From positions 217,749 through 281,748 of the forward strand of contig DFTB01000017.1 of assembly GCA_002382975.1 (NCBI GenBank): a DNA stretch of 64,000 nt, given 5' to 3'. Positions 63,980 to 64,000 of this stretch are shown here, piece after piece. A model generated the notes under the pieces. That model was not told where the DNA came from. It made no database searches and saw only the letters and a list, made by a program, of their open reading frames with translations. Both the position numbers and the translations under genes were made by a program. Positions within the stretch are counted from its first letter, which is position 1; each line of letters starts with the position of its first letter. The DNA is from Fibrobacter sp. UBA4223 (GTDB lineage: Bacteria > Fibrobacterota > Fibrobacteria > Fibrobacterales > Fibrobacteraceae).

Positions 63980-64000
63980 TGTGAACCCAAAAAGTTAGAC
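63980..64000. mobile_element. Possible end of an IS3-family insertion sequence (cut by window end)
   Basis: The last bases, GTGAACCCAAAAAGTTAGAC, resemble the terminal inverted repeat of IS3-family (IS150 group) elements, which often start TG...ACCCCAAAAGTT(A/G)GAC. The composite repeat next to it breaks off here, as it would at an insertion. Only the end is visible, so this is tentative. Confidence 0.35.

Overview
The window looks like chromosome from a Fibrobacter-type gut bacterium (Fibrobacteres, FCB superphylum). This is inferred from secreted plant-mannan hydrolases with Ser/Asn-rich linkers and a type IX-like C-terminal sorting domain, Ser-rich lipoproteins, a very large surface protein, and promoters resembling the Bacteroidetes TAnnTTTG box. 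No species can be fixed from the sequence alone. There is one tRNA gene, no rRNA, no CRISPR array and no intact transposase; the last 20 bases may be the edge of an IS3-family element.

Layout. 0-6.4 kb: end of an AMP-ligase, metallo-beta-lactamase hydrolase, NnrD, a CBM9-like protein, then spoVG behind a textbook sigma-54 promoter, yifB, a low-molecular-weight phosphatase and bioB. 6.5-18.7 kb: minus-strand housekeeping genes (argF, cstA, two envelope proteins, nadA, a phosphoesterase, a pseudouridine synthase, ppx, a Lys/Ala-rich histone-like protein, panB, recO, a HIT protein). 18.7-20.0 kb: a repeat-filled stretch ending in tRNA-Ser(CGA). 20-25 kb: a mannan/hexose locus (GH26, GH5, aldose epimerase). 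25-34 kb: mnmE, a sugar permease, unknown proteins, MATE, a lipoprotein with two ribosomal L7/L12-type C-terminal domains, and an FHA-GGDEF cyclase. 34-44 kb: a 1942-residue surface protein, a DASS transporter and two AT-rich paralogous lipoproteins. 44-50 kb: an apparent operon DUF4956 - HlyD-like - TolC-like - VTC-domain polymerase - lamin-tail lipoprotein. 50-58 kb: CoA-transferase plus acyltransferase-like protein, then TolC-HlyD-two ABC-2 permeases with no ATPase. 58-64 kb: YugP-type protease, hydrolase, RelB antitoxin with a decayed toxin, and valS.

Two features stand out. First, the intergenic DNA is full of degenerate tandem heptanucleotide repeats in many sequence variants, plus short GTCATCCC/GGGATCC-type palindromes. 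Both have entered genes: in frame in mnmE, in a transglutaminase-like gene, in ppx and in a small unknown gene, and they also overlap stop codons. Second, two gene sets are unusual: the VTC/DUF4956/efflux-like operon, which could be an envelope-spanning polymer system, and the lipoprotein carrying two ribosomal-stalk domains.

Start codons were moved from the longest reading frame wherever a Shine-Dalgarno site, signal peptide or family N-terminus argued for it. Many genes lack a Shine-Dalgarno site and instead have a TAnnTTTG-like box 4-12 bases before the start, which suggests short or leaderless mRNAs.
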